DNA of 64,000 nucleotides from Cheilinus undulatus (lineage: Eukaryota > Chordata > Actinopteri > Labriformes > Labridae): assembly GCF_018320785.1 (NCBI RefSeq), contig NC_054872.1, positions 41,466,551 to 41,530,550 of the forward strand, in the 5' to 3' direction. Shown here one piece after another: positions 38,901 through 49,890 of the stretch. The notes under the pieces are model-generated. The model was not told the DNA's origin. It ran no database searches and saw nothing but the letters and a program-made list of their open reading frames with translations. Position numbers and translations under genes: made by a program. Every line of letters begins with the position of its first letter. Position 1 is the stretch's first letter.

Positions 38901-40048
38901 TGAGTAACACTGCCCTATCATAACAAAGACCAGAGTTAGTTTATTTGTAATAACTATAGCAGTGAAGTAGTATTGCTCTTGGATTCAATGAAACTGTTCT
39001 AGTAGTAATCATAGAAGTAAGACTGATGTAAAAAGATGAATCATTGATCACTGTAACACTGGCATTATCAAAAATAATGCCAGTGAAGAGAAAGATATAT
39101 AAACTATATAAAGATGATATAGCAATGTAATTTGAACAGTTTATAGCAGTAGTTATATAGTTATAACAACAAAAACAACAACAACAATAATTATAACAAT
39201 AATAATAATAACAATAATAATAATGTACTGTTGTTTTTGTGGGTATGGCTGCTTATTATCTGTCTGTAACTTTGCTAACCGTGCTGCTACCCTTTCTTGA
39301 CCAGGACACTCTTGTCACCTAAAGAATCAGGGTAAAATATTTTACCAGGCCTGGTAACCCTTTCTGGTCAATGTGGAAAACCACGCTACAACTGTACAGA
39401 TATATTCTGGAAAACCATTGTTTTTCTAACCATCGAAATGAGCAATGGATTGATTACTCTCGCAGTCTAGTTCAGCTGTTTGTTTTAGTTTTAATTCAGT
39501 GTCTTTCATAAAAGTTAACTGTAATCATTGACATGCATGTGATTTTCAGAACTGAGTCTTTTATCACTCTCCGACAGTTGTCCGTCTCTCATTGTAGTTG
39601 GACTGAAAAACGGAAAATAAAACCAAAGACTGTGGTGTTGTCGTCATAGTTACCGTAATTTCGCTGTCATTTCCGCGATCTCAACAACAGCAATTTTTGG
39701 TATTTAAATATATTTTAGTAGAAGGTAAACTGAAGACTTGGGTGCCAAAATGGCAATACATGTAATGATGAAATGATCTGGAGGGCAATGACAACGTGGT
39801 AAAAAGACAAAAAAAAAAAAGACATTTCAGTTGAGGTTAACGCTTTGTCATCCTAGCATCATTTCGGCTGCCGGATTGGGAAGAAATGACATTTTCCTCA
39901 CCTGACCGACAGAGGAATCCTCCGGAATCGTTATTTCCTCTTTTCCATTCGGGGTCTTTACTGTAATCACAATCATTGATCCTCCGGGGGCTACTTTTTC
40001 ATCTTTTCTGGCTTCTCCACCGCTGTCCGTGCTGCCATTATCCGCCAT
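32924..40048 (-). CDS. ubqln4: Ubiquilin-4 (UBL-STI1-UBA shuttle), central exons missing
   Basis: Ubiquilins carry ubiquitylated clients to the proteasome: the N-terminal UBL binds the proteasome, STI1 repeats bind clients and the UBA binds ubiquitin. Exons: 39902-40048, 36612-36763, 36380-36519, 35888-36150, 34323-34432, 33572-33743 and 32924-33064. The first two encode the UBL ([13 protein letters not shown] through [14 protein letters not shown]). The third is a Ser/Ala/Thr linker. The fourth is a Met/Gln/Asn-Pro-rich STI1 segment ending NPELMRQ. The fifth holds [18 protein letters not shown] and the last the UBA ([20 protein letters not shown]). Exons corresponding to about 220 residues of human UBQLN4 (rest of STI1-1, linker, STI1-2) are not found in 34433-35887. 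The exons present still join in frame to 374 aa, against about 600 in human. Paralogue choice rests on the RAB25-LAMTOR2 neighbours and the UBA and linker sequence. A possible poly(A) signal is at 31917-31922. Confidence 0.9.
33184..33490 (+). repeat. tRNA-derived SINE in a ubqln4 intron
   Basis: GGGGGCTGCACAGTGGTGCA (A-box side) and TTTCGAATCCCTG (B-box side) form a tRNA-like head. The body reads GAATGGAGTTTGCAT ... CTAAATTGCC, a family common in teleosts. Confidence 0.8.
33829..34267 (+). mobile_element. hAT-type MITE, 439 bp, in a ubqln4 intron
   Basis: Flanked by a perfect 8-bp duplication ATTTATAT (33821-33828 and 34268-34275). The right end AACCAGTTGAGAACCACTG is the inverse of the left end, CATCGGGTCTGAACTGGT, with decay. 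No coding capacity. Confidence 0.85.
35145..35775 (+). mobile_element. Tc1-like remnant at the ubqln4 exon gap
   Basis: 35331-35640 contains ATCATGGGGAAGACTGCTGA, then GTCCAGAAGACAATCACTGA and CACCCTCCACAAAGACGGTA. These are the N-terminal transposase-region hallmarks of a common fish Tc1-like element. The right side ends TGTGGAGATGCACCT, like that family's terminus. Most of the transposase is deleted. Confidence 0.75.
37960..38235 (+). mobile_element. LINE C-terminal fragment
   Basis: 38090-38220 translates with indels as GSELGKK ... [13 protein letters not shown] ... [13 protein letters not shown], typical of fish LINE ORF2 ends. It lies in ubqln4 intron 1. Confidence 0.6.
38270..38912 (+). 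mobile_element. hAT element with pyrimidine-rich internal array
   Basis: A perfect 8-bp duplication CCCTATCA flanks it (38262-38269 and 38913-38920). Its ends are CAGTCATACTCAACGCG, and the inverse of GGGCTGAGTAACACTG. The interior (38400-38850) is the TTTTTGCCACTTTT array. It lies in ubqln4 intron 1. Confidence 0.88.
39171..39225 (+). repeat. ACA/ATA-rich simple repeat
   Basis: Runs of CAACAA and AATAAT trinucleotides inside ubqln4 intron 1. Confidence 0.8.
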
Positions 40049-40514
40049 ACTTACAAACAGCTCTCCTTCATTGGTATGTTCGTACGAGTTTACGCCGAAT
40101 CGGCGTGTCACTGCCACCTATCGGTCATTATTCGAACAACAGCTAGACAGAAAGAGCCTGTCATTGTGGTATTGATCATTTTACCATGTCTGATTTTTTT
40201 TTTAATTATCAATTTATTTCTTCTCTTACATATATCGTATGAGTATGATGGCTGATAACACTAAACTTATGTTTGAAGCTTCCCTGTATTTGTCATTGCA
40301 GAGTCTGTCCACTTGAGTGCGGTGTTATTTTGCTTTAAAGCTGAGAAAACTACAAGACACATGAGCAGAGCTTAAAATGAAGAGTAAACAATATAAAGTG
40401 CCTCAATAAACTATTTTCACTGTATATTTCAATAGCCTAAACACATTTTCAACAAGATGTGTTTAGGCTACATTATTGTGAGCCTCAGGGATTTTGCGTT
40501 GGTCGGCCAGAGTC

Positions 40515-41466
40515 ATACAACCAAAATTCCCCAAAAAGTTGGGGCACTGCGTAAAATGTGACTAAAAACAGAATGCAATGATTTGCAAATCTCACAAACC
40601 CATATTTTATTCACATTAGAATAGAAACAACATATCAAATGTTGAACAGACACATTAAATCATTTACACATGGTCACACTGAGAAGCCAGAAAAAAAAGA
40701 TTTTTTTCTCTTAATATGCGATCATTCTTGGGTTAATCTTGTGTATTTTTTCAACAAATTCAACCAATAAATAATTCCATAAATCAAAATGTTTCCGAAG
40801 CAATTAATCCATAGTAGCATGAATCTGAATATGGGGTGCAACAAGCTTTAAGCTATAAAGGAGGCGGCTGGGGTGGGGGAGGTGAGGCTGGCTACCAGCT
40901 GATTGCAGCTGAGGATATGACTTTCATTTCGCCGCTGCAAAAAACTGATTTATTAAACTGGTATTTTGACACATTTCACATTAAAGAAATATTTCAACTT
41001 CTGTGATTTGAAAATTGCAGCAGGCCATATTGCGATTTAATCTAATTTGCAATTAATTGCCCAGCCCTAATTCATAAACTACATACCACATCCATCTCAA
41101 CAGCGTGGCTTCACAGTAGAACGGTCTGGGTGCTGAACTGGCCTGTCAGACCTTTCACAAGGTGCATCATAGAATTAAAAATCCACCAAAGAAAACCCAG
41201 GACTGTTGAGAAGCCTACATCAGACAAGAATGGGAAAACATTCCTCTCCTAAAACTCCCAGAAGTTTACAGACTGTCATGAAAAGAAGAGGGGGTGCTAC
41301 CAATGGTACACATGGCCCTGCCCCTACTTTTTCATGAAATGGTAAAATGTCTCAGTCTAAAATGTTGTTAATGTTCTACTGTGAATAAAATACAGGTATA
41401 TGAGCAAATTATTGCATTCTGTTCTTAGTTACATTTTACACAATGTCCCAACTTTTTTGGAATGAG
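40515..41466 (+). mobile_element. Tc1/mariner-type relic, internally deleted
   Basis: Starts near CCCCAAAAAGTTGGGGCACT and ends ATGTCCCAACTTTTTTGGAA, an inverted pair. It has the same family body as the element at 745-3149, with GAATGCAATGATTTGCAAAT near the start. Only scraps of transposase remain (41100-41290). Confidence 0.8.
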
Positions 41467-42169
41467 TCTATTTAATATTGTGTCAAATTAACAAAAGCCT
41501 ATACAATAAATATTTAAATTCACACACACAGCCCTGCACATTCAGACTTGTTCAACATTCAATAGTGACTTTGAATGGTTCCATTGTCCTTCTTCCCACA
41601 TCTTCATCTTTGGAGTGTCCTCATTGAATCCTATTAATCTCAGTCCAAGTTCAGTTTAAATGAGAAGGAAAATAAGGAAAAGTGAATGAGCTTTAGATTA
41701 AAGTGAGCACAATGTCAAAGATGTGAGAAGAATAATGCACATAATTGACATCGCTTCCCAGAGTCCATTACAGCAGTGATTTTCAACCACTGTTCCACAG
41801 CACTGTGAGAGATCGCCAGGTGTGCCGTTGGAAATTATCGAATTTCACTTAATAGGTCAAAAAATATATCATTTAGTCACTGCATGTAATTGTTCAGTGC
41901 CTGTGCCAGCGATGTGGTGGCATAGACTGTAGAAAGACTTCTCCTCACATATGCCTCGTTGTTTATTTTATTGTTTATTAAGTGTGATGTCAAAATATCA
42001 GACATTATTTAAAAACAACAGAATTACCTTCATGTTGGTAATGTCAAAGATTTGGATGGGCACACTGGACTAAGCAATTAGGAAAGCATTGTCAAACTTC
42101 ATAGCTATGCAGTAATGGGCACAAATGTCAAGATGCCAGAAAATAAAGCAGAAAACCAGAGACAACTTT

Positions 42170-43250
42170 AATGACCTGCAAAAAACAAGAACGACACTTT
42201 AGTGGCAAAAATAGGTTAAAAATGGCCAACAGTGGAAAAAAGGGTGTAAAACAGCAAGAATAGATTAAAAGTGGAAATTATAGGCAAAATATGGGATAAT
42301 ATTGCAAAATGGGCAAAAAGTTGTAATAAATGGGCAAGAGAAGTGGAGAATATTGACACTGAGCATTAAAACAGAGGCAAATCTGAGGAAAAAAGAGGCG
42401 AAATTGGGTTCAAAGTGGCAAAAAAGTGACAAAAAGGGCAAAATATGGTAAGAATAGGATGAAAGTGCCAAATAGAAGCATAAAAATGAACAAAAAAGTG
42501 GTAAAAAAAAAATGAGCAGAAAGCTGCAACAAAATTATCACTTAAGAGTGCTAAGTTGACAATACAGTGGCAAAAATAGGTTAAAAATGGCAAAAAACAA
42601 AGTGGAAAACAAGGGCAAAAACAGCAAGAAGGGGTCATTTGTGGAAATAATTGGCAAAAATAGTTTAAATGTGGCAAAAAGTCAGAAATAAATGGGCAAA
42701 AAGAAATGGGGAAAAGGGGCATTATGTGTAAAAACAGTGGCAAAAATTGGCAAAATGTAGCAAAACATGGCAAGAATAGGATACAAGTACCAAATAGAAG
42801 TGTTGAAAATGGATATAAAGTGACAAAACAGTAGTAAAAATTAGTTGAAGGGGGCAACAAGGGCTTAAAAGTTGCAAAAAGTGATAAAAATGGGTGAAAA
42901 GCAGCAAATAATGGGTAAAAAAGTGTCAATACAGGGTAGAACGCTCCGACAAAAATTAAGTGGAAAAAAAAGTAAAAATGGGCAAAAATAAGTGGAATAC
43001 ATTGGGTGTTAAGTGACAATACAGTGGCAAAAATGTGGAAAAAAATAAATAAAAAACAGTAAGAAAGGGTTAGAGTGGAAATAATGGGCAAAAATGGGAA
43101 AAGCATGAAAATAATGGGTAAAAATGGAGTTAAAAATGGCAAAAAGTTGTAATAAATGGGCAAGAGAAGTGGAGAATATTTGATGTTGAGTAGAAAAACA
43201 GTCGAAAAAAGTGGAAAAAAGTAGCATAGATAAAAAATTACCAACATTGA
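42170..43250 (-). repeat. Purine-rich degenerate array (GTGGCAAAAATGGG-like)
   Basis: Irregular units such as AGTGGCAAAAATAGGTTAAA over about 1.1 kb. These are the reverse complement of the arrays inside the hAT elements at 1543 and 38270. The long minus-strand open frame here (42366-43247) is a product of composition. An hAT-type left end, CAGTGATTTTCAACCACTG, lies upstream at 41774. Confidence 0.8.
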
Positions 43251-43772
43251 AACACAGTAACACTTTTCGCAGCTTCAGTGTGAACTGTTAGCCAGGAGGC
43301 CAGTGCTACTTATCCAACACATATGCAGTGATATCATCAACAAATGAAAACTGGGGAAGGTCCATTCTTTGTGTTAATTCATGGACAGGCCTGTCAGTCA
43401 CTAAGGGGATAATGGTATGAGAGAACTATTATTAATAACATTATAGTCAGAGTTCCTAGTAACAATGATAGAAGTCAGGATGATGTTGGTAGATAGAGCA
43501 GGTGACTGAACTAAAGCATGAAGACTCCCAGCAGGTGATACACAGTAATATGACATGAATGCATAAAGAGAGAGAAGCTCAGTGTGCCATGACCCCCGGC
43601 AGTCTAAGCCTTTAGCAGCATTACTATGGGATGGTCCAGGCCTGTGCTAACCCCAACAATATAACCTTGCACCATTAAATTACTAATATTTCAGTAGAGG
43701 ACAAGTATATTGAGTTATTGTCTTTAGCTTCAGTGTGAAAGAAAGTTTAAAACATTTTCTCTCTCTTTTTAG

Positions 43773-46114
43773 TTCATTTTATTTGGCATCCTGAGTATTT
43801 TGTCGGAGAAATTTCCAAATCCATGTGTGGTGAGTTACAAAGCTTTATAACACCGTCATGTGATCTTTTGTTTTATAGCCAACATGTATTTTTGTTTTGA
43901 ATAAATGGAGGAGAAAATGTACTTCTGTATCTTACACCCTTGTGAGTTTGTTGTGCATTAAATTAATTGTTCACCTTTTTTTGTAGGTCATCCTCAATGT
44001 GATCCTGAGTCTGTTAGGAGTTGCTTGTGCCATTGCAGCCATTGTTTTCTACAGCATCAATATTGCAAACGTTTGGAGGTGGTGGGGTTGCCATGATTAT
44101 TATTTCGGCATAGAAAGGACGACAAGTCCATCTCCTGATCCGAGGGACTGCTTGGAGACAAAGCATCTGATGGTGGTATGTGTGGTGGAAATGGTATTAA
44201 ATAAATATAAATACTGACCCCATCAGAATAAGTCTGCAGATAAGATAAAAAAAAAGAAACAGAAAAATACTTTTAAAGGTACTTTAGTTTCTTTTTGTCT
44301 GATCAGAGGATTTTGAGGAGCATCAATGCTGTGTTGATCATCCTGGCGGTCCTGGAGCTCTGTGTCACCATCAGCTCTTACATTTTGGGGATCAAGGCCC
44401 TGATTAGGTCTAAAAGGAAAGACAAGGTAAAAAAAAAAAAAAAAGGATTTTTTTCTCTAACCTTTTTTACAGGTTACAAACAGGAAAAAAGCCGACTGAA
44501 CAAAAATACTCTCAAAGGAGAGAACAAGTTCACACCACACTGAAAATGACTTTACTGTGACTTTATCATGAGCAGCCATAGCCAAAAGCATGAGCCAGCA
44601 TAGTCAAACAGGCGTACACAGGTGGGCTTAATATATGAGGTCACGTGACCAACAGGGTGGGAAAGTAGCTCCCACCAGCAGCGAAATGCAGGAATTTTTG
44701 AGCAGTGAATTTGCTCAACTTACTGGCTACTGGGGCAGTTAAATAAACATAGTCTCATCTAAAGAGGGATTTAGTGAGAGACATAAATTAAACCCTTTAT
44801 GATGGGTAAAATGTGGTAAAAATAAATTATCAGAAAGCAGCAAAAAAAGAGGATAAAACTGGCAAAAGATGGGAAAAATGGACGAGGAGAAATGGAAAAA
44901 AATGGGTGGCAAAAATAAATAAATAGGTTAAAAGTGGAAAACAAGGGCAAGAAAAATAGCAATAATGTCTTAAGGATGGAAATAACAGGCAAAAATGGGC
45001 AAAGAACCAGAAACAAAATGGGTTGGAAGTGGCAAAAATGTGTTAACAGAGGCAAAAAAAAAAACTGACGAAAGTGGTGGAAAGTTGAAAAAAGTGGGAA
45101 AAAATGGGTAATATGCAAAATACTGGTAAAAATGAATGCAGAGTGGCAAAAGTTGGAAAAATTGCAAAAAAAAAAAAAAAAAAAAAAAATGGATGGAAAG
45201 CAGGAAAATTGGTGAAAAAGTGGTAGAATTGACCAGAAAGCTGCAACAAGAGGTTAAACATGGGGGAAAATAGGGGAAAAATTGGGCTAAAAGAAGTTGA
45301 AAAATTGGGTGCTAAGTGGAAATACAGTGGCCAAAATGGGGAAATGCAGCAATAGAAATGGTTTTAAACAGTGGAAATTTTATAAATGGGAAAGAGAATT
45401 GGATAAAATTGACATTAAGTGGCATAAATATGGAAATAAGTAGAAAAATGGGTAACATATGGCAAAAGGATAAAAGTGGCAAGTAGAAACGGCAAGAAAT
45501 TGGTAAAAAAGTTGAAAAACAGTGGTAAGAATGAATAGAAGCAACTCCCTTATATTAAATAGCCTATAACTTGATTATTATAAGCCTTGAGTTTTTCTCA
45601 ATGTTTCTTCTTTGCTTGTGAAAAAAGAGTGGCTTATGAGAATGTTTGTGGCAGGTAGATATTGGATTGCACCAGCCACAGAGGCAGATAGATGAAGATG
45701 CCTACCCTGGTGACCAATCATCATTTATATCATTCAGCATGTAGATCATTCAGCAGAGCAACTAACATGACATAAATGATACAACAGTTACCAGGAAACA
45801 TGATAATGTGGTAAGTGCAGCACATATAGTTTTAATTGAAAACATGTGATTAGAAACAAAAGACACATGTTACAAAAACAAAAACGACAAACTAATTCCC
45901 ATTCTCAAGATCAAAATCCTTGTTAACCTAGCTTATTAAAACAGCTTCCTAATAATCAGTTTAAACCTCGGTGCAGCAGCTGTCCCTCTGTGTTTTACTG
46001 CTGTAAAATCTTACTGAATACTGGAGCATGCTTTTGATTTTACTATTTTTTTTTCTCTTTCAGCACAATGATGACCTCGAACACAACAAACCACTGCTGG
46101 ATGAGGTCATCTAG
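43773..46114 (+). CDS. MS4A/CD20-like four-pass protein, copy A, 5'-truncated
   Basis: Member of the MS4A (CD20-like) tetraspanning membrane family. Exons 43773-43829, 43987-44175, 44307-44426 and 46064-46114 match exons 3-6 of the complete copy B, in the same phase and with good splice sites. They encode the end of membrane segment 2 (FILFGILSILSEKF), segment 3 (ILSLLGVACAIAAIVFYSI), a large extracellular loop with two cysteines, segment 4 (INAVLIILAVLELCVTISS) and a short acidic tail ending DEVI. This is 138 codons without a stop. The first two exons (start codon, segment 1) are not found upstream, where TE-like GA-rich sequence begins about 520 bp before the first exon. It may be a truncated gene, or use an unrecognised first exon. 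Splice sites and frame are intact, so I do not call it a plain pseudogene. Confidence 0.7.
44790..45545 (-). repeat. Purine-rich degenerate array in MS4A copy A intron
   Basis: Same unit type as 42170-43250 (AAAAGTGGCAAAAATG, GGTTAAAAGTGG), plus a 24-base or longer A run near 45166-45189. It fills much of the 1.6-kb intron between the last two exons of copy A. Confidence 0.75.
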
Positions 46115-47489
46115 ACCTCTGACTGAAGAATACTCTGTGATGTTATACTATTAAATCAATATAATCCCATGGATTTATGCCATGGATTTTATGCATTGAT
46201 GTGACAAATGTTGGTTACCATCTGACATAATCCAGTGTTTCCAGTGTGATTTTTGCTTTATTTCTGCACAAAATGATGTATGATGTATGTTACGTGTTGT
46301 TCTTTGCTAATTTTCTTGAATTAATCCTTTTTTAATGATAACTTGATGCTGCTGCTGCTTTGTTGATGATCATTTGTTGATACCCCTACCAAAGGAAGCA
46401 ATTTAGTAAAGTTTTTGTAATTTTTCCTTTAACCATAGCTTTAGTTCAAATGACTCATTTAAAGGTATGGACTACGCTGAAACACTGTTTGTGTTTGCAG
46501 TACTTTGCATCTCTTGATGCACTTAGAGTTTATTATGTTTGCTGTGAATGACTGCTCTTTGTCTGGAACTCTGTTTGCTGCTGTCTTGGCCAGAACACTC
46601 TTGAATTTTTTTTTTCAATTTTAGGTTTTCTTGGTTTAATAAAGGTTAAGTTAAAAAAAAATATGACACTAAAGTCAAAATTATGCAATAAAAGTCCTTA
46701 TTATGACATAAAGATTGAAATAATGAACTAAAAAGTCCAAAATGTGTCGTAAGAGTCCAGATAATGAGATAAAACATATTTATAAAACAAAAAGTCAAAA
46801 TTATTAGATATAAATTCCTAATTAAGAGAATTAAAAAAACCTCACAATTATGGGGAAAAATATCAACATAATAAAGAAATGAAACTTTTAAATTAAGGGA
46901 CAAAAACACTGTGGTCATAAGATTAAAAGCCATAATTTTTATTAAAAAACATAATTATGTAATAAAATACTCAAGTTATGAGCTAAAATGAATAACAATG
47001 AGATAAAAGAACACATAATTATGAGATAAAATCTAAATTAAGAGGTCAAAGTCCATAATTATGAGACTGAAAGTCAAAATTATAAGATAAACCAATCTTA
47101 TAACTTGACTATAACTTTGAATATCACAATTACAGCTTTTAATTTTCATATTAGGGTGCACAAGATCATAATCTTGACTTTTTCTCCTATAAATTAGATT
47201 CTTTACATTATAATTTCGACTTATTCATTTAATTATGGCAATCTGAAATAAGAACCGTAACAATTCGTTTTGTTTGCTTGGGCTTCCGTAGGAAGTATTT
47301 GATAAATTCAGATGGAAAATCCCATTTTACTAGATTTTTTAATGTTGGGAATTTCTTTAACAGCTTCTTTTTAAGACTCAAACACAGTCAAAGCAAAGCA
47401 TGGCATTGCTTTTTGCCTTTTGATAACCGGTAGACACTGAGAGGTTAAAGTGTGGTTTGCAGCCTGTATCACTGTGGGGGAAGTACTTC

Positions 47490-47580
47490 TGGGAAGAGCT
47501 TCACTCCTCCCCCTAAAAACACACAACAATCATAGTGCGTATCGTTTGGACTTCCATAAGTCTTTTACAGAAACAAACCG
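47490..47580 (+). promoter_or_regulatory. Candidate untranslated first exon of MS4A copy B
   Basis: The segment CGTTTGGACTTCCATAAGTC ... AAACAAACCG is followed by a consensus donor GTAAGTCTTT at 47581. It would splice to the acceptor before the ATG exon at 49874. The block is conserved in all three promoter copies. The transcription start is not known, so the left limit is approximate. Confidence 0.6.
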
Positions 47581-47866
47581 GTAAGTCTTTGAGTGCTTGA
47601 TTAAGTTTTACTGTAACGAAGTCCACGGTTATCCAGACGGTATGCTATTATTAATATAGCCTACAGTGGTTCAGTGGTGCTGGTGCGAACTCCTATCATA
47701 ACCGTCCCGTGTCATTTAAGATATCTAACGGATGACATATGAAGCCTTTGAGATAGGTTAAGCTTTTTGGCAGCATGCTTGGATAAAAACGTTTTAGATT
47801 CGGGCGGTATTAAAGGTTAAAAACACTACTTAGCTACATCAGGTTTCGTAAACTAATCCATTACTC

Positions 47867-47874
47867 TGACGTCA
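47867..47874. promoter_or_regulatory. CRE palindrome TGACGTCA, copy 1
   Basis: Full cAMP-response-element octamer about 290 bp after the candidate exon donor. It is retained in the other two copies at 56717-56724 and 58641-58648. Function is inferred from the motif only. Confidence 0.5.
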
Positions 47875-49081
47875 GAGTTGTTAGCTTGCTAACCGCTTGT
47901 TAGGAAGCTCTGCTATTACAACAGTAACGTTACGACCTACAAATACAAATGTAGTACATTCACACAATCAATAGATTTGTGGCAGTAGCATTATGAGCTG
48001 TTTACCAGTGAGGATTATCTGAAGGGTGTCAATCATAGATATCTATGGCCAAAACAAAGTAGGATGACATGCTAATGCATTCCGACCACCAGTGGCAGCA
48101 CTGAGCACAAATCTACTGAGACAGCTGCATTCTAGCCCGCGAAGAAGAAAGGCATCTCTGTGTGTGGTTGCGTAGGTGTTAGATTTTTATGAAAAACATA
48201 CAGTTTATCTGCTTAAGTAGAGGTTCTTCAGTTTAAAATCGACCGTATTCCTCTGTAGGACACGGAAGAAATACGGAACAAGAGTTTGTATAAGTTCTTA
48301 ATGCATTAAACTGTTTATTTTACTTCTTTAGATAAGTAAGAAAGGGGTGTGATAACTACAACTGGTTTAATGCTCAGTGATGTTAATATTACACAACATA
48401 CATTTATATTGCTTTATTAGTTCACTTGTCTCATTATAATAAAGCAACCATAACGAAAACAGTGGTTTTAGGCTTAAGTTGATCGTTTTGTCGTTCCTGA
48501 CGGCTCCTGGATAAGATGTGCGCAGGTAAAAAAGTGGTGAACGGGAGGTATAGGTAAAGGCAACGTTGGGATCATTCACTAAAGACCATGGTATAAATTA
48601 TATATTTATTTATCGCTTGAATTTAACTTCCAACAAACAAATTTAACCAACAAAATGATAAGCACAGGCATGACCCCTTATCAGAGACAGATAATAGTGC
48701 TGCCACAAGAATAATAATCAGGTTAAATTATAACAACGGCAGTCACATATAAAACCTATGTGACTAGTTTTAATGATAACCAAAAATAGCATATGAAATT
48801 AAAAGTAGCAGTGAGATTGAAGTTTGACAGCTGGTGTTCTTCCACACACAGCGACCCATACACCATCTGAGAACAACACAGAGCTAGTGTCATGCATTAT
48901 TGAGACATGAATGAATGCAGATGTAAATGGATAGAGGTCTGTGTTCATTTAGTCCTCTGGCAGTCTAAGCCTACAGTATTAAAACTAAGAGATGCTCCAT
49001 TGCAAGTGTGAGCCAGCCTCCTCTTGAGAGTAGGGATGATGTCTGCTGGCTCCTCCAAACTTCCATGCTTCCTACACCAGC

Positions 49082-49153
49082 ATCAAATTTGATGGGGTTT
49101 TTTTTGTTTGTTTGTTTGTTTTTTTGGGTGGGTGGGTGGGGGGGGGGGGGGGT
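49082..49153 (+). repeat. T/G homopolymer-rich stretch
   Basis: A run of TTTGTTTG units, then GGGTGGGTGGG and a G run of about 14. It is present upstream of copy B and not at the equivalent place in copy C. Confidence 0.85.
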
Positions 49154-49890
49154 ATAGCATTTGGGTTATGTTAATGCTTGTATTTTGACAGAATCTGGTA
49201 ACCAGGTAACATCTATATTATGGACAGATAAGATAGGATGTGTGGGGGGAAGTTAACATTTTTTTTTACTAGGGCGGCAAAGAGCACACCACAAAAATTT
49301 TGTTTGCAGGAAAACCTTGTTAAATACATTTTTAACTATATTTTTGGCTTGGACATTGACCTTTTTGATCCTGCTATTCAACAGTGGTCACTTCAGCTTT
49401 GAGTTTTTTTTTTGTTTGTTTTGTTTTTGTTAATTTACAAAGCAAATCACCACAACAAAATGTATCCAAGGCTCTGAATGGGTGCCACTGCACAGAGGCT
49501 TCAACATATGTCATCACAAACACAGCAGTATTTTTGAAAACAAAAAAGGCGTCTTAGAACACTTATTGTGCAGTATGATGATGAGAAATTATGATAAGAT
49601 TATTATTAAGATTAGCTGTATGACACATTTTTTTACTGTTTGCGGAAATAGAATACAATCAGTGTTTTAGAGAAATGACATGTAGCTTTGCTTCACTTGC
49701 CACTCAGTGGCAGTTTAAAGGAAGTCCAGTCACTTGACAGTAATGTTGGTGACCGAAAAGGAAATGAAAATAATAAATACTGTGTACTTTAATGTTAATA
49801 CTCAGTATTTGTTTTAAGTTAAAGAGTAAGAAACTGTATCCAAAAACTGATTTAGCATTTTTTTTCTTTTCAGTCGACAGGATCAGCAGG

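Larger units (their letters stand above)
40049..43772. other. ubqln4-MS4A intergenic region
   Basis: ubqln4 lies to the left and transcribes leftward; the MS4A array transcribes rightward, so this is a divergent interval. It holds a Tc1/mariner relic (40515-41466), an hAT-like left end at 41774 and a purine-rich array (42170-43250). Exons 1-2 expected for MS4A copy A were searched for here and not found. Confidence 0.7.
46359..49076 (+). repeat. Tandem-duplicated block, copy 1: copy A 3' end plus copy B promoter
   Basis: Near-identical to 57132-59858. It starts in the 3' UTR of MS4A copy A (poly(A) signal about 46638) and covers an AT-rich inverted-repeat tract (46650-47240, units like AAAATTATGAGATAAA). 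It also covers the candidate untranslated first exon ending at 47580 and flanking sequence. It shows that the ancestral duplication unit ran gene to gene. Confidence 0.9.

Noticed and set aside
40049-40117. Upstream in-frame ATG extending UBQLN4 by 23 residues
   Set aside because: The ATG at 40046-40048 gives the usual short acidic lead before the UBL. The upstream extension has no family resemblance.
42366-43247. 293-codon minus-strand open frame
   Set aside because: It lies entirely in a purine-rich degenerate array, the translation is a monotone Phe/Leu/Pro/Tyr string, and similar frames arise from the sister arrays. It is not a gene.
44771-45261. Overlapping minus-strand open frames of 65-115 codons
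   Set aside because: Same array composition effect as above, with poly-Phe translations.
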